DNA of 64,000 bases, taken from Sphingobacterium sp. ML3W. GTDB lineage: Bacteria; Bacteroidota; Bacteroidia; Sphingobacteriales; Sphingobacteriaceae. The notes beneath the pieces are model-generated. The model saw only the letters and a program-made list of their open reading frames with translations, did not search any database and was not told the DNA's origin. Position numbers and translations under genes: made by a program. Shown here one piece after another: positions 8,410-15,389 of the stretch (positions are counted from its first letter, which is position 1; every line of letters begins with the position of its first letter). The stretch covers positions 2,852,001-2,916,000 of the forward strand of contig NZ_CP009278.1 of the NCBI RefSeq assembly GCF_000747525.1, given 5' to 3'.

Positions 8410-9510
8410 ATGGCTTTACAATGCGGTATCGTTGGATTACCTAACGTAGGTAAATCAACACTATTTAACTGTTTGTCTAACGCTAAAGCACAAGCGGCAA
8501 ACTTTCCATTTTGTACTATTGAACCAAATGTTGGGGTAATCACTGTTCCTGATGCCCGTCTTAATAAATTAGCAGAATTGGTTAACCCTCAAAAAATTGT
8601 TCCAAATACAATTGAGATTGTTGATATTGCTGGTTTAGTAAAGGGAGCTTCAAAAGGTGAAGGTCTTGGTAATCAATTTTTAGGAAATATTCGTACAACA
8701 AACGCTATTATTCACGTTTTACGTTGTTTTGATGATGGTAATGTTATTCACGTTGATGGATCTGTTGATCCAATCCGTGATAAAGAAATCATTGACACGG
8801 AGTTACAATTAAAAGATTTGGATACCGTTGTAAAACGTATTCAAAAAGTAGAAAAAATGGCTAAAACGGGGGGAGACAAGGATGCTAAACGCACCTATGA
8901 AATCCTATCTGTTGTCAAAGACCATTTAGAAGCAGGTCAATCTGCTCGTACTGCCGCAATCACAGAGGATGATTTTGAATTTATTCAAGATTTAGCTTTG
9001 TTGACTGCTAAGCCTGTACTATATGTATGTAATGTCGATGAAGCTTCTGTTAATACGGGAAATGCTTATGTAGACCAAGTAAAAGAAGCTGTTAAAAATG
9101 AAAATGCGCAGGTATTGATTATTTCTGCTCAAATCGAATCAGAAATAGCACAGTTAGAAAGTTTTGAAGAGCGTCAAATGTTCTTGGATGACTTAGGTTT
9201 GAAAGAGTCTGGTGTATCTAAATTAATCGTTGCTGCTTATTCACTTTTAGACTTAGCGACTTACTTTACAGCTGGCGTACAAGAAGTGCGCGCTTGGACG
9301 ATCGAAAAAGGATTCACTGCTCCTCAAGCAGCTGGTGTGATTCACACTGACTTTGAAAAAGGATTTATCCGTGCAGAGGTTATCAAGTATAATGATTTCG
9401 TAGAATTAGGTTCTGAAGCCGCTTGTAAAGAAGCTGGTAAATTATCTGTAGAAGGAAAGACATATATTGTTGAAGATGGAGATATTATGCATTTTAGATT
9501 CAACGTATAA
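8410..9510 (+). CDS. ychF: YchF (OLA1-type) redox-responsive nucleotidase
   Basis: Ribosome-associated P-loop protein of the Obg superfamily. Motifs: G1 GLPNVGKST, G3 DIAGLVKGASKGEG, and NVDE where GTPases have NKxD, which gives the family its preference for ATP. The C-terminal TGS domain follows (VRAWTIEKGFTAPQAAGVIHTDFEKGF). 366 aa, the normal length. The ATG at 8410 is the family start (MALQCGIVGLPNVGKS). A longer reading from 8380 is excluded because the -7 element TATCTTTG at 8375-8382 lies across it; the implied leader is only about 20 bases. Confidence 0.97.
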   Translation: MALQCGIVGLPNVGKSTLFNCLSNAKAQAANFPFCTIEPNVGVITVPDARLNKLAELVNPQKIVPNTIEIVDIAGLVKGASKGEGLGNQFLGNIRTTNAIIHVLRCFDDGNVIHVDGSVDPIRDKEIIDTELQLKDLDTVVKRIQKVEKMAKTGGDKDAKRTYEILSVVKDHLEAGQSARTAAITEDDFEFIQDLALLTAKPVLYVCNVDEASVNTGNAYVDQVKEAVKNENAQVLIISAQIESEIAQLESFEERQMFLDDLGLKESGVSKLIVAAYSLLDLATYFTAGVQEVRAWTIEKGFTAPQAAGVIHTDFEKGFIRAEVIKYNDFVELGSEAACKEAGKLSVEGKTYIVEDGDIMHFRFNV

Positions 9511-9528
9511 TTGATAAACATGAAGCAA

Positions 9529-9560
9529 AAGGGGCTGAAAATATATATTTTCAGCCCCTT
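9529..9560. terminator. Bidirectional terminator between ychF and the PNGase gene
   Basis: Perfect palindrome with arms AAGGGGCTGAAAAT and ATTTTCAGCCCCTT and a 4-base loop, lying 18 bases after the ychF stop and just before the convergent PNGase stop. Followed by T-rich sequence on both strands. Confidence 0.9.
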
Positions 9561-9565
9561 CTGTT

Positions 9566-11224
9566 TTAATCATATAGCAATACCCCAGCTACATTCCAGC
9601 TACTGAAACTTGTACCCTCGCTTGCTCCTTGAGGAATCTGTACACGAATGGTATGTTTTCCTGCTTTTAATGTTCCTATATCGATAAATATCGGATAAGT
9701 GACGGTTCCGGGACACCAATTTGAACGACTGAGGTCCGATGAGGATAATCCATTGGAGAAGTTGCCAGAAGCTGGATTACTCAAACGGTAAGATCCACAA
9801 TCATTACGCCAAGGTGTATAACTGAACAAAGGTGCTCCATTCAAATAAAGGCTATTGGTCTTCGGGACGAACTCATCTCCATTTCCCCAACCTCCGTGAC
9901 CTGTTGTTGTATAGCGCAATTGTACATTTGCTGCATCTTCCTTTAATTCAAAAGTAACCGATAAGCCTTGTTCGTTATCGAACATGGTGCCATACTCCTG
10001 ACCACCCATTTCCATCACATTTGTGCTATTGAAAATAGGTAATAGTTTTTTGAAAGATTGCTTTTTATCAAATCCAGGATGAACCGTTATTTCAAGACTC
10101 ACTTCATGCCCATTTTTATCATAATTACCAATAAACGCGCCGATATAGACTTCTTGGTCGCTCAAAGCGCCTGCAAGTTCACTGATGTCCTGTCTATACA
10201 TCACGGAGTCTTGCCAAGTTTTACCTTTCAATTTCAGATAGTTGAACTGGCTAACACCAAATGGTGTAAAAAAACGCATCAATTCTAGAATTGGAGTATA
10301 ATTTGAGGTACGAATGACACCTTGATATTTCTTACCATTTCCATTATCATATAGTGGTAGCGTATCCATACCCTTTTGCATGCCATCTAAGAAAGAAAGA
10401 TCTTGATCCTGAGGAATAATGAAGACAGATCCGGTGCGGTCATAGGCATCTCCTTTTGACTGTTCTGTCAACTGCACGAAAACCGTCTGCCCTGCTCCAA
10501 TTTTTGGAAATTTCACCTTTTTGACAATTACAGTACCATTTGCAAAGCGTAGAATACTGTCAGATTTACTATCATCAGAAAAACTGATTTTCTCTTTATC
10601 GAATACCGGAACTTGTACAAACCTACTTTTCCACAGAACATCCTTATAAGTAAGATCATCTACATACTGTAATGAGGCAGGTAATGCCAGTGTTTTTGGC
10701 AAAGATTTCAAGTGTTCTATTTTACTTGCAGTAATCTTCGAATTTCCATTACGGATCACTTCAAGCACAAAGCCGAGGTCTTGACCCAAATCGGTAGGTC
10801 CGCCTTTTACGTTGAGCTCTGTCGTATACCAAATCTCGATACTGTTCGAATTTACAGTTGTTTTTGCTTTAAAACACGTATACCCTAATATTTTTTTTGT
10901 TTCCTTGGTAAGTTCCAATTGCTGCTTATTAATTGCATTGGAGTCAATCGTCGCTATCTGCTGCTTCGCATTGATCTGTGTCAATTTAAAATAGGCATTC
11001 GAAGGTCTTTTGATAACAAAAATCTCATATGGAGTCTTCGCTTCGCCGTTTAATATGTTACGACTTGTAATAGTTGTTTGGTCAGCATCCGCATAAACCA
11101 AAGTGGGATCTTGGCTTTCAATAATTTTATCATTATTGGATCTTTGATATTCAACCAAAATGCCTTTTTGGGCAAATAATGACTGCGATAAAATAAGCGA
11201 AAGAAAGAGAGATAATAAACGCAT
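9566..11224 (-). CDS. Secreted PNGase F-type N-glycosidase with an extra N-terminal domain
   Basis: Peptide-N4-(N-acetyl-beta-glucosaminyl)asparagine amidase that would strip N-glycans from glycoproteins outside the cell. 552 aa with signal peptide MRLLSLFLSLILSQSLFAQ. Residues about 20-200 form an extra domain; part of it (TKKILGYTCFKAKTTV) recalls the GLPGLI family. Residues 200-552 are the two beta-sandwich halves. Asp262 in GDAYDRTGSVF matches the catalytic Asp60 of PNGase F, and Glu451 in GNGDEFVPK matches Glu206. NDCGSYRLSNP and SNWCPGT follow. PNGase F Glu118 appears to be Gly here. I start at the internal ATG because it begins the signal peptide. A -7 element (TATTTTTG, 11249-11256, minus) lies 25 bases upstream. 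Confidence 0.85.
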   Translation of the reverse strand: MRLLSLFLSLILSQSLFAQKGILVEYQRSNNDKIIESQDPTLVYADADQTTITSRNILNGEAKTPYEIFVIKRPSNAYFKLTQINAKQQIATIDSNAINKQQLELTKETKKILGYTCFKAKTTVNSNSIEIWYTTELNVKGGPTDLGQDLGFVLEVIRNGNSKITASKIEHLKSLPKTLALPASLQYVDDLTYKDVLWKSRFVQVPVFDKEKISFSDDSKSDSILRFANGTVIVKKVKFPKIGAGQTVFVQLTEQSKGDAYDRTGSVFIIPQDQDLSFLDGMQKGMDTLPLYDNGNGKKYQGVIRTSNYTPILELMRFFTPFGVSQFNYLKLKGKTWQDSVMYRQDISELAGALSDQEVYIGAFIGNYDKNGHEVSLEITVHPGFDKKQSFKKLLPIFNSTNVMEMGGQEYGTMFDNEQGLSVTFELKEDAANVQLRYTTTGHGGWGNGDEFVPKTNSLYLNGAPLFSYTPWRNDCGSYRLSNPASGNFSNGLSSSDLSRSNWCPGTVTYPIFIDIGTLKAGKHTIRVQIPQGASEGTSFSSWNVAGVLLYD

Positions 11225-11279
11225 AGTATGGAATAAATGATTAATCTCCAAAAATAAAAAAAGGATTGATAATATGCCT

Positions 11280-11357
11280 AAAAATAAGAAAAGCCTGAGA
11301 GAATCGAGCGATTTCTCAGGCTTTAAAGTACCTCGTGAATGAGGTAATCAACCTAAA
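11280..11357 (-). ncRNA. Predicted small RNA, unit 1 of three
   Basis: Minus-strand transcription unit with no ORF. A promoter with -33 TTTG (11392-11395), 20-base spacer and -7 TACCTTTG (11364-11371) is followed at once by about 75 nt ending in a strong terminator (stem 11290-11300 / 11314-11324, AAAGCCTGAGA and its complement, then TTTTCTTATTTTT). The expected RNA starts near 11357 and includes AGGTTTAGG plus a second small hairpin (TACCTC/GAGGTA). It ends about 30 bases before the PNGase promoter, so it is more likely a separate RNA than a PNGase leader. Expression is inferred from the elements alone. Confidence 0.6.
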
Positions 11358-11465
11358 CCTATCCAAAGGTAAAATATATTTATTATTCTTGCAAACCCAA
11401 TAAAGGAATCGTGAAAAAATTATTGAGAAATAGAGATGAGAAACTGCGTTTATTTATTGTTTTAT

Positions 11466-11532
11466 AATAAAAAAAGGTTTTCAAACGGGGAGAATGAAAA
11501 CCTTTTAAACCAATTATAAACCTAAATTATGA
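11466..11532 (-). ncRNA. Predicted small RNA, unit 2 of three
   Basis: Promoter on the minus strand: -33 TTTG (11566-11569), exactly 20 bases, -7 TATCTTTG (11538-11545). The predicted RNA of about 65 nt starts near 11532 with the motif ATAATTTAGGTTTATA (11515-11530) and ends in a terminator whose stem AAAAGGTTTTCA / TGAAAACCTTTT spans 11472-11506, followed by seven T. No start codon or frame of any length fits inside. It is nearly identical to unit 3, 195 bases away. Confidence 0.65.
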
Positions 11533-11551
11533 TACCACAAAGATAGTGTAT
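11470..11551. repeat. 82-bp direct repeat, copy A (copy B at 11665-11746)
   Basis: Copies A and B match at 78 of 82 positions and are offset by 195 bases. Each holds a minus-strand -7 element, a 16-nt motif and a terminator hairpin. The 113 bases between them are unrelated AT-rich sequence. The copies end at GTGTAT, beyond which the -33 elements differ (TTTGC against GTTGC). Confidence 0.9.
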
Positions 11552-11660
11552 TAATTACACTATTGCAAATTATTTTAAAAAATCTTCTTTATTAAAAAGT
11601 TGAGAGGAAAATCAAAAGAGTGAAGTCCTAAAGACTTGGGGGATAAATTTTATCGTTATA

Positions 11661-11727
11661 AAACAAAAAAGGTTTTCAAACGGGGAGAATGAAAACCTTT
11701 ATAACCAATTATAAACCTAAATTATGA
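11661..11727 (-). ncRNA. Predicted small RNA, unit 3 of three
   Basis: Near-copy of unit 2. Minus-strand promoter: -33 TTG (11761-11763), 20 bases, -7 TATCTTTG (11733-11740). The RNA would begin near 11727, carry the same 16-nt motif ATAATTTAGGTTTATA (11710-11725) and end at a hairpin spanning 11668-11700 with a run of six T. The 82-bp cores of units 2 and 3 differ at only 4 positions, two in the linker before the terminator and two just after the -7 element. The motif and hairpin are unchanged. Confidence 0.65.
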
Positions 11728-11885
11728 TGCCGCAAAGATAGTGTATACACAACACCAATGCAACTTTTCTACTCCTTTATTTTAAACTAATTGAAAAATA
11801 TAGCTAAATATTTACAATTTAGAATGATTCTAACTGTTTTTATATCTCTATTTTATCTTTATCTTTGGATAAAATTAAAAATAGC

Positions 11886-12476
11886 ATGTTTACAGGAATC
11901 ATTGAAACCTTAGGAAAGGTTAAAAACATCACCAAAGAAGATTCAAATATTCATTTATTTATTGAGAGTAATCTCGCTAATGAATTAAAAATAGATCAAA
12001 GTGTCGCTCATAATGGCATCTGCTTAACAGTTGTCGGTATAGAAAATCAGGTACATCAAGTAACCGCGATTGATGAAACGCTACAAAAAACAAATCTTAA
12101 TGACTTAAAAATTGGGGATGTCGTGAATATTGAACGTTGTACACAGGCGAATGGTCGTTTCGACGGACATATCGTACAAGGACATGTTGATCAGGTGGCG
12201 ACCTGCATAAGTAAGCAAGATCTGGATGGCAGCTTCCTATTTACTTTTCAATACGATCCTGCCCTTCAAAACATCACTGTGGAGAAAGGCTCTATAACGG
12301 TCAATGGCATCAGTCTAACGGTTGTGAATTCAAAAATAGACGAATTTTCTGTTGCAATCATCCCCTATACCATAGAACATACTAATCTTAAACATGTAGA
12401 AGTAGGTACTAAAATAAACTTGGAGTTTGATATCATTGGAAAGTATGTTTCAAAAATTATGGCTTTGAGAGGGTAA
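11886..12476 (+). CDS. ribE: Riboflavin synthase, alpha chain
   Basis: Dismutates two 6,7-dimethyl-8-ribityllumazine molecules into riboflavin and the pyrimidinedione, the last step of vitamin B2 synthesis. 196 aa made of two lumazine-binding repeats: MFTGIIETLGKV...SVAHNGICLTV and GHIVQGHVDQ...GSITVNGISLTVV. The ATG at 11886 is the family start; the frame runs back to a TTG at 11865, but that codon lies inside the -7 element TATCTTTG (11860-11867). It stands alone, with its stop codon in the loop of a terminator. Confidence 0.97.
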   Translation: MFTGIIETLGKVKNITKEDSNIHLFIESNLANELKIDQSVAHNGICLTVVGIENQVHQVTAIDETLQKTNLNDLKIGDVVNIERCTQANGRFDGHIVQGHVDQVATCISKQDLDGSFLFTFQYDPALQNITVEKGSITVNGISLTVVNSKIDEFSVAIIPYTIEHTNLKHVEVGTKINLEFDIIGKYVSKIMALRG

Positions 12477-12490
12477 TCTCAAAGCCATAA
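12457..12490. terminator. Terminator overlapping the ribE 3' end
   Basis: Perfect 14-bp stem TTATGGCTTTGAGA / TCTCAAAGCCATAA with loop GGGTAA. The last three loop bases are the ribE stop codon, so the 5' arm is coding. The 3' arm ends 4 bases before the convergent ClC gene. It probably stops transcription from both sides. Confidence 0.85.
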
Positions 12491-12493
12491 ATA

Positions 12494-14302
12494 CTATTCC
12501 AGATAATTACCTTGCCGCATCAATAGTGCTCGATACTTATTAAATACACTAGATTTCGAAACGAAACCTAGATAATTATCATCCTTATCGATAACTGGTA
12601 ATATCCAAACATCATCCTTCTTCATCTTCAACATCACAGATTCCATATCCTCTTCATGGATTTTGACAATATCGCTGGGTATTTCGGCCAATTTGCTAAA
12701 AGGTTCTTCAATACCCTCCTGCTCTCCCAATAAAATGGCAAATAAACGTTCGCTATACAATATGCCTAATAACTTCCCTTTTTCAGTAACTATCGGAAAG
12801 ATATTACGCTTGCTATGTATAATATCAGATTGCCGCATTTTTGGTGTCTCATCGGGCCTCAATATAACAAAATTAGTTTCTAAGACATACCTGATCTTCA
12901 TCATACTCAGTACAGACCTATCCTTATCTTCATATGATAGCAAATCTCCCGAATCTGCTAAAACTTTGGTGTATATCGAATATTTCTGAATCGATCTGTT
13001 GATGAGATAAGATATCGATGTCACCAACATCAACGGTACCATCAGTCCGTAACCACCTGTAATCTCTGCAATTAAAAATACACCTGTCAATGGTGCGTGC
13101 ATGATACCACTCAAGGCGCCAGCCATACCAACCACCACAAAATTTGGAACATTTAACTCTGTTATACCGGTAAGGTTTATCCCATAAGCAAAAGCAAAAC
13201 CCAACAAGCCTCCCATTACTAAGCTTGGACCGAATACTCCTCCGTTACCACCTCCATTCAATGTAAATAAAGCAGCAAAAGATTTTGCAAAAAGTGTTAA
13301 TACCGAATATGCCAGTATCACCAAACCGATATCCTGATACTCAGCAAACAAGCTGTTTTTGACAATAGCGTTGAACTGTCCATTTAAAATCTGTTGAATA
13401 GCGATATACCCCTCACCATATAATGCTGGGAATATAAAAATCATAACTCCTAGAGAAATACCACTTACCCATACTTTATTATAGGGATTCTTTATGGCAG
13501 CAAACCAGTTTTTAACAATGTTACTTATTTTGGCAAAGTAAACCGAATACCCCCCAACTAAAAGGGCAAGCAAGAGATAGAAAAATAATGCTGATACTTC
13601 CCAATCTGTACTAAATGTATGGAATAAGGGTTCGCTATATAATGATTGCGCTACAACGGAAGCCATGGCAGCCGAGATCAATAATGGAATCAGTACAGGA
13701 ATGGAGAATTCTGGCAATAGAATCTCGATCGCAAAGACCATACCCGCTAATGGGCTATCGAACGCTCCTGCAATACCCGCTGCCGCCCCACATGCCAACA
13801 ACATCGTTACCTCTTTATACTGTAATCCAAAAAAACGTCCCGTATTAGAACCTATTGCCGATCCACTTAATGCAATTGGCGCCTCTAGTCCAGAAGACCC
13901 TCCAAATCCTACGGTCATAGCAGATGTGATGATCTGGGAATAAATATTATGAAATGAGAGGTAACTCGATTTTCTGGATATGGCATATATGATAGGTGTA
14001 ATACCATGTTCAAAATGTTTTGCCTTCAATACTTTTCTCACGTATAAAACACTTAAAAGTATACCTAGCAAAGGAAAAAATAGGTAAAACGAATATTTAT
14101 AATGCCACTCAACATCATCTTGTAGCGTACTTGCGATAAAATGTGTCAAAGCTTTTAACACGGAAGCTGCTACTCCGCCAATAATACCAACAACAAAGGC
14201 CAATATAATGATGAAATTTCGATTCGAAATCTTATGCATCCGCCAATTGTTAAGTGCATTAAGTTTATTATTGAGCATGCTCTTAATTGTATTGTAATTC
14301 AT
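12494..14302 (-). CDS. ClC-family chloride channel or Cl-/H+ antiporter with CBS pair
   Basis: Integral membrane protein of 602 aa. ClC hallmarks: GFGGSSGLEAPIALSGSAIGS (the GREGP region), GAFDSPLAGMVFAIE, GGGNGGVFGPSLVMGG (the GxFxP region) and GIMHAPLTGVFLIAE. Two CBS domains occupy about 460-600 (FVILRPDETPKMRQS... and VKIHEEDMESVMLKM...), expected to sense a nucleotide and gate transport. In the GREGP region the usual gating Glu follows a Gly-Leu, so Glu is retained. It begins 8 bases after the OxyR-like gene, so the two are probably one operon. Chloride or fluoride selectivity cannot be read from the sequence. Confidence 0.93.
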   Translation of the reverse strand: MNYNTIKSMLNNKLNALNNWRMHKISNRNFIIILAFVVGIIGGVAASVLKALTHFIASTLQDDVEWHYKYSFYLFFPLLGILLSVLYVRKVLKAKHFEHGITPIIYAISRKSSYLSFHNIYSQIITSAMTVGFGGSSGLEAPIALSGSAIGSNTGRFFGLQYKEVTMLLACGAAAGIAGAFDSPLAGMVFAIEILLPEFSIPVLIPLLISAAMASVVAQSLYSEPLFHTFSTDWEVSALFFYLLLALLVGGYSVYFAKISNIVKNWFAAIKNPYNKVWVSGISLGVMIFIFPALYGEGYIAIQQILNGQFNAIVKNSLFAEYQDIGLVILAYSVLTLFAKSFAALFTLNGGGNGGVFGPSLVMGGLLGFAFAYGINLTGITELNVPNFVVVGMAGALSGIMHAPLTGVFLIAEITGGYGLMVPLMLVTSISYLINRSIQKYSIYTKVLADSGDLLSYEDKDRSVLSMMKIRYVLETNFVILRPDETPKMRQSDIIHSKRNIFPIVTEKGKLLGILYSERLFAILLGEQEGIEEPFSKLAEIPSDIVKIHEEDMESVMLKMKKDDVWILPVIDKDDNYLGFVSKSSVFNKYRALLMRQGNYLE

Positions 14303-14310
14303 TTATGATA

Positions 14311-15249
14311 CTATTGAAAACTTAACACTTCCTTTTTTTTCTTTGTCTTGAACTTCTCCGGTATGGCTTCCATGATTTCTTGTGATAATGCATCAATCGC
14401 TTTCTTTTTGACAAAGTTTTGTGTGGTCAACAAACTAATCTCACGCACAGGTTCTGGGGATTTAAAATAACGTATTCGATTAAGCTGGTCTTCCGTATAA
14501 TCGACAATTGATAACTCAGGTAGAATAGTGATGCCCGAGTTGATATCGACCATTTTCTTAAGTGTCTCTACACTACCGGTATTATATTCAAAACGCCCCG
14601 AATTATCATAATTATGCTTATGATGGCAAATATTGAGTACCTGTCCACGCATGCAATGTCCTTCATTCAGTAACCATAACTTATCGTCTCCAATATCGTC
14701 TGAGCTCAGCATCTTCTTATTAAAAAGTGGACTTTGCTCAGAAATGTAGGCAACAAAGTTTTCATAGAACAATGGTTTTTCAATTATCCCAGGTTCATGC
14801 AATGGTGTAGACAAAATACCACAATCTAAAATTCCTACTTTTAGCTCATGGATAATTCGCTCGGTAGTGTACTCCCAAATCTGTAGCTGGATTTTAGGAA
14901 ATTTATTCATAAAATTTGTCAGTACAGTAGGCAATAAATAGGGTGCGATAGTCGGAATAACTCCTATTCGCAATTCTCCATCCAATTCTCCATTTTCATT
15001 TTGAACTATTTCGGCTATCTTTTTACTCTCAATAAGAATAATACGCGCCTGAGCTATAATCTTTTCTCCAATTTCAGTAGGCACTACAGGTTGGCGACTT
15101 CGGTCAAAAACCTTAGCACCTATAGATTCCTCCAATTTTTGGATTTGCATACTTAAGGTTGGTTGTGTTACAAAACACTTTTCGGCAGCGGCTACAAAAT
15201 TACGATATGTATCGACAGCAACAATATATTCTAACTGGATGAGAGTCAT
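14311..15249 (-). CDS. oxyR: OxyR-type hydrogen peroxide-sensing LysR regulator
   Basis: 312 aa. The N-terminal winged helix (QLEYIVAVDTYRNFVAAAEK...TQPTLSMQIQKLE) is typical of LysR proteins. The two redox cysteines fall at Cys199 and Cys208 (NEGHCMRGQVLNICHH), exactly the E. coli OxyR positions; peroxide would join them and switch the DNA binding. A minus-strand -7 element TACTTTTG (15269-15276) lies 20 bases upstream. It is divergent from the S46 peptidase gene and followed closely by the ClC gene. No catalase or Ahp gene is adjacent. The C-terminus is Lys-rich (KKKKEV). Confidence 0.92.
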   Translation of the reverse strand: MTLIQLEYIVAVDTYRNFVAAAEKCFVTQPTLSMQIQKLEESIGAKVFDRSRQPVVPTEIGEKIIAQARIILIESKKIAEIVQNENGELDGELRIGVIPTIAPYLLPTVLTNFMNKFPKIQLQIWEYTTERIIHELKVGILDCGILSTPLHEPGIIEKPLFYENFVAYISEQSPLFNKKMLSSDDIGDDKLWLLNEGHCMRGQVLNICHHKHNYDNSGRFEYNTGSVETLKKMVDINSGITILPELSIVDYTEDQLNRIRYFKSPEPVREISLLTTQNFVKKKAIDALSQEIMEAIPEKFKTKKKKEVLSFQ

Positions 15250-15389
15250 CTTATCAATTTAATTTGTACAAAAGTAACAAACATATTCCATACCAAATGT
15301 CGATTCTCAGGCTAAACAGATGTTCTTTATATTTTTTATCTTTGGACTTGGATCGGGAATAAATTATTCCTTAATATAAATAAATAAAC

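Noticed and set aside
11470..11746. The two 82-bp copies as ends of an insertion sequence
   Set aside because: They are direct rather than inverted, enclose only 113 bases without an ORF, and contain promoter and terminator elements.
11470..11746. CRISPR-like repeat
   Set aside because: Only two copies, longer than CRISPR repeats, no regular spacers and no cas genes in the window.
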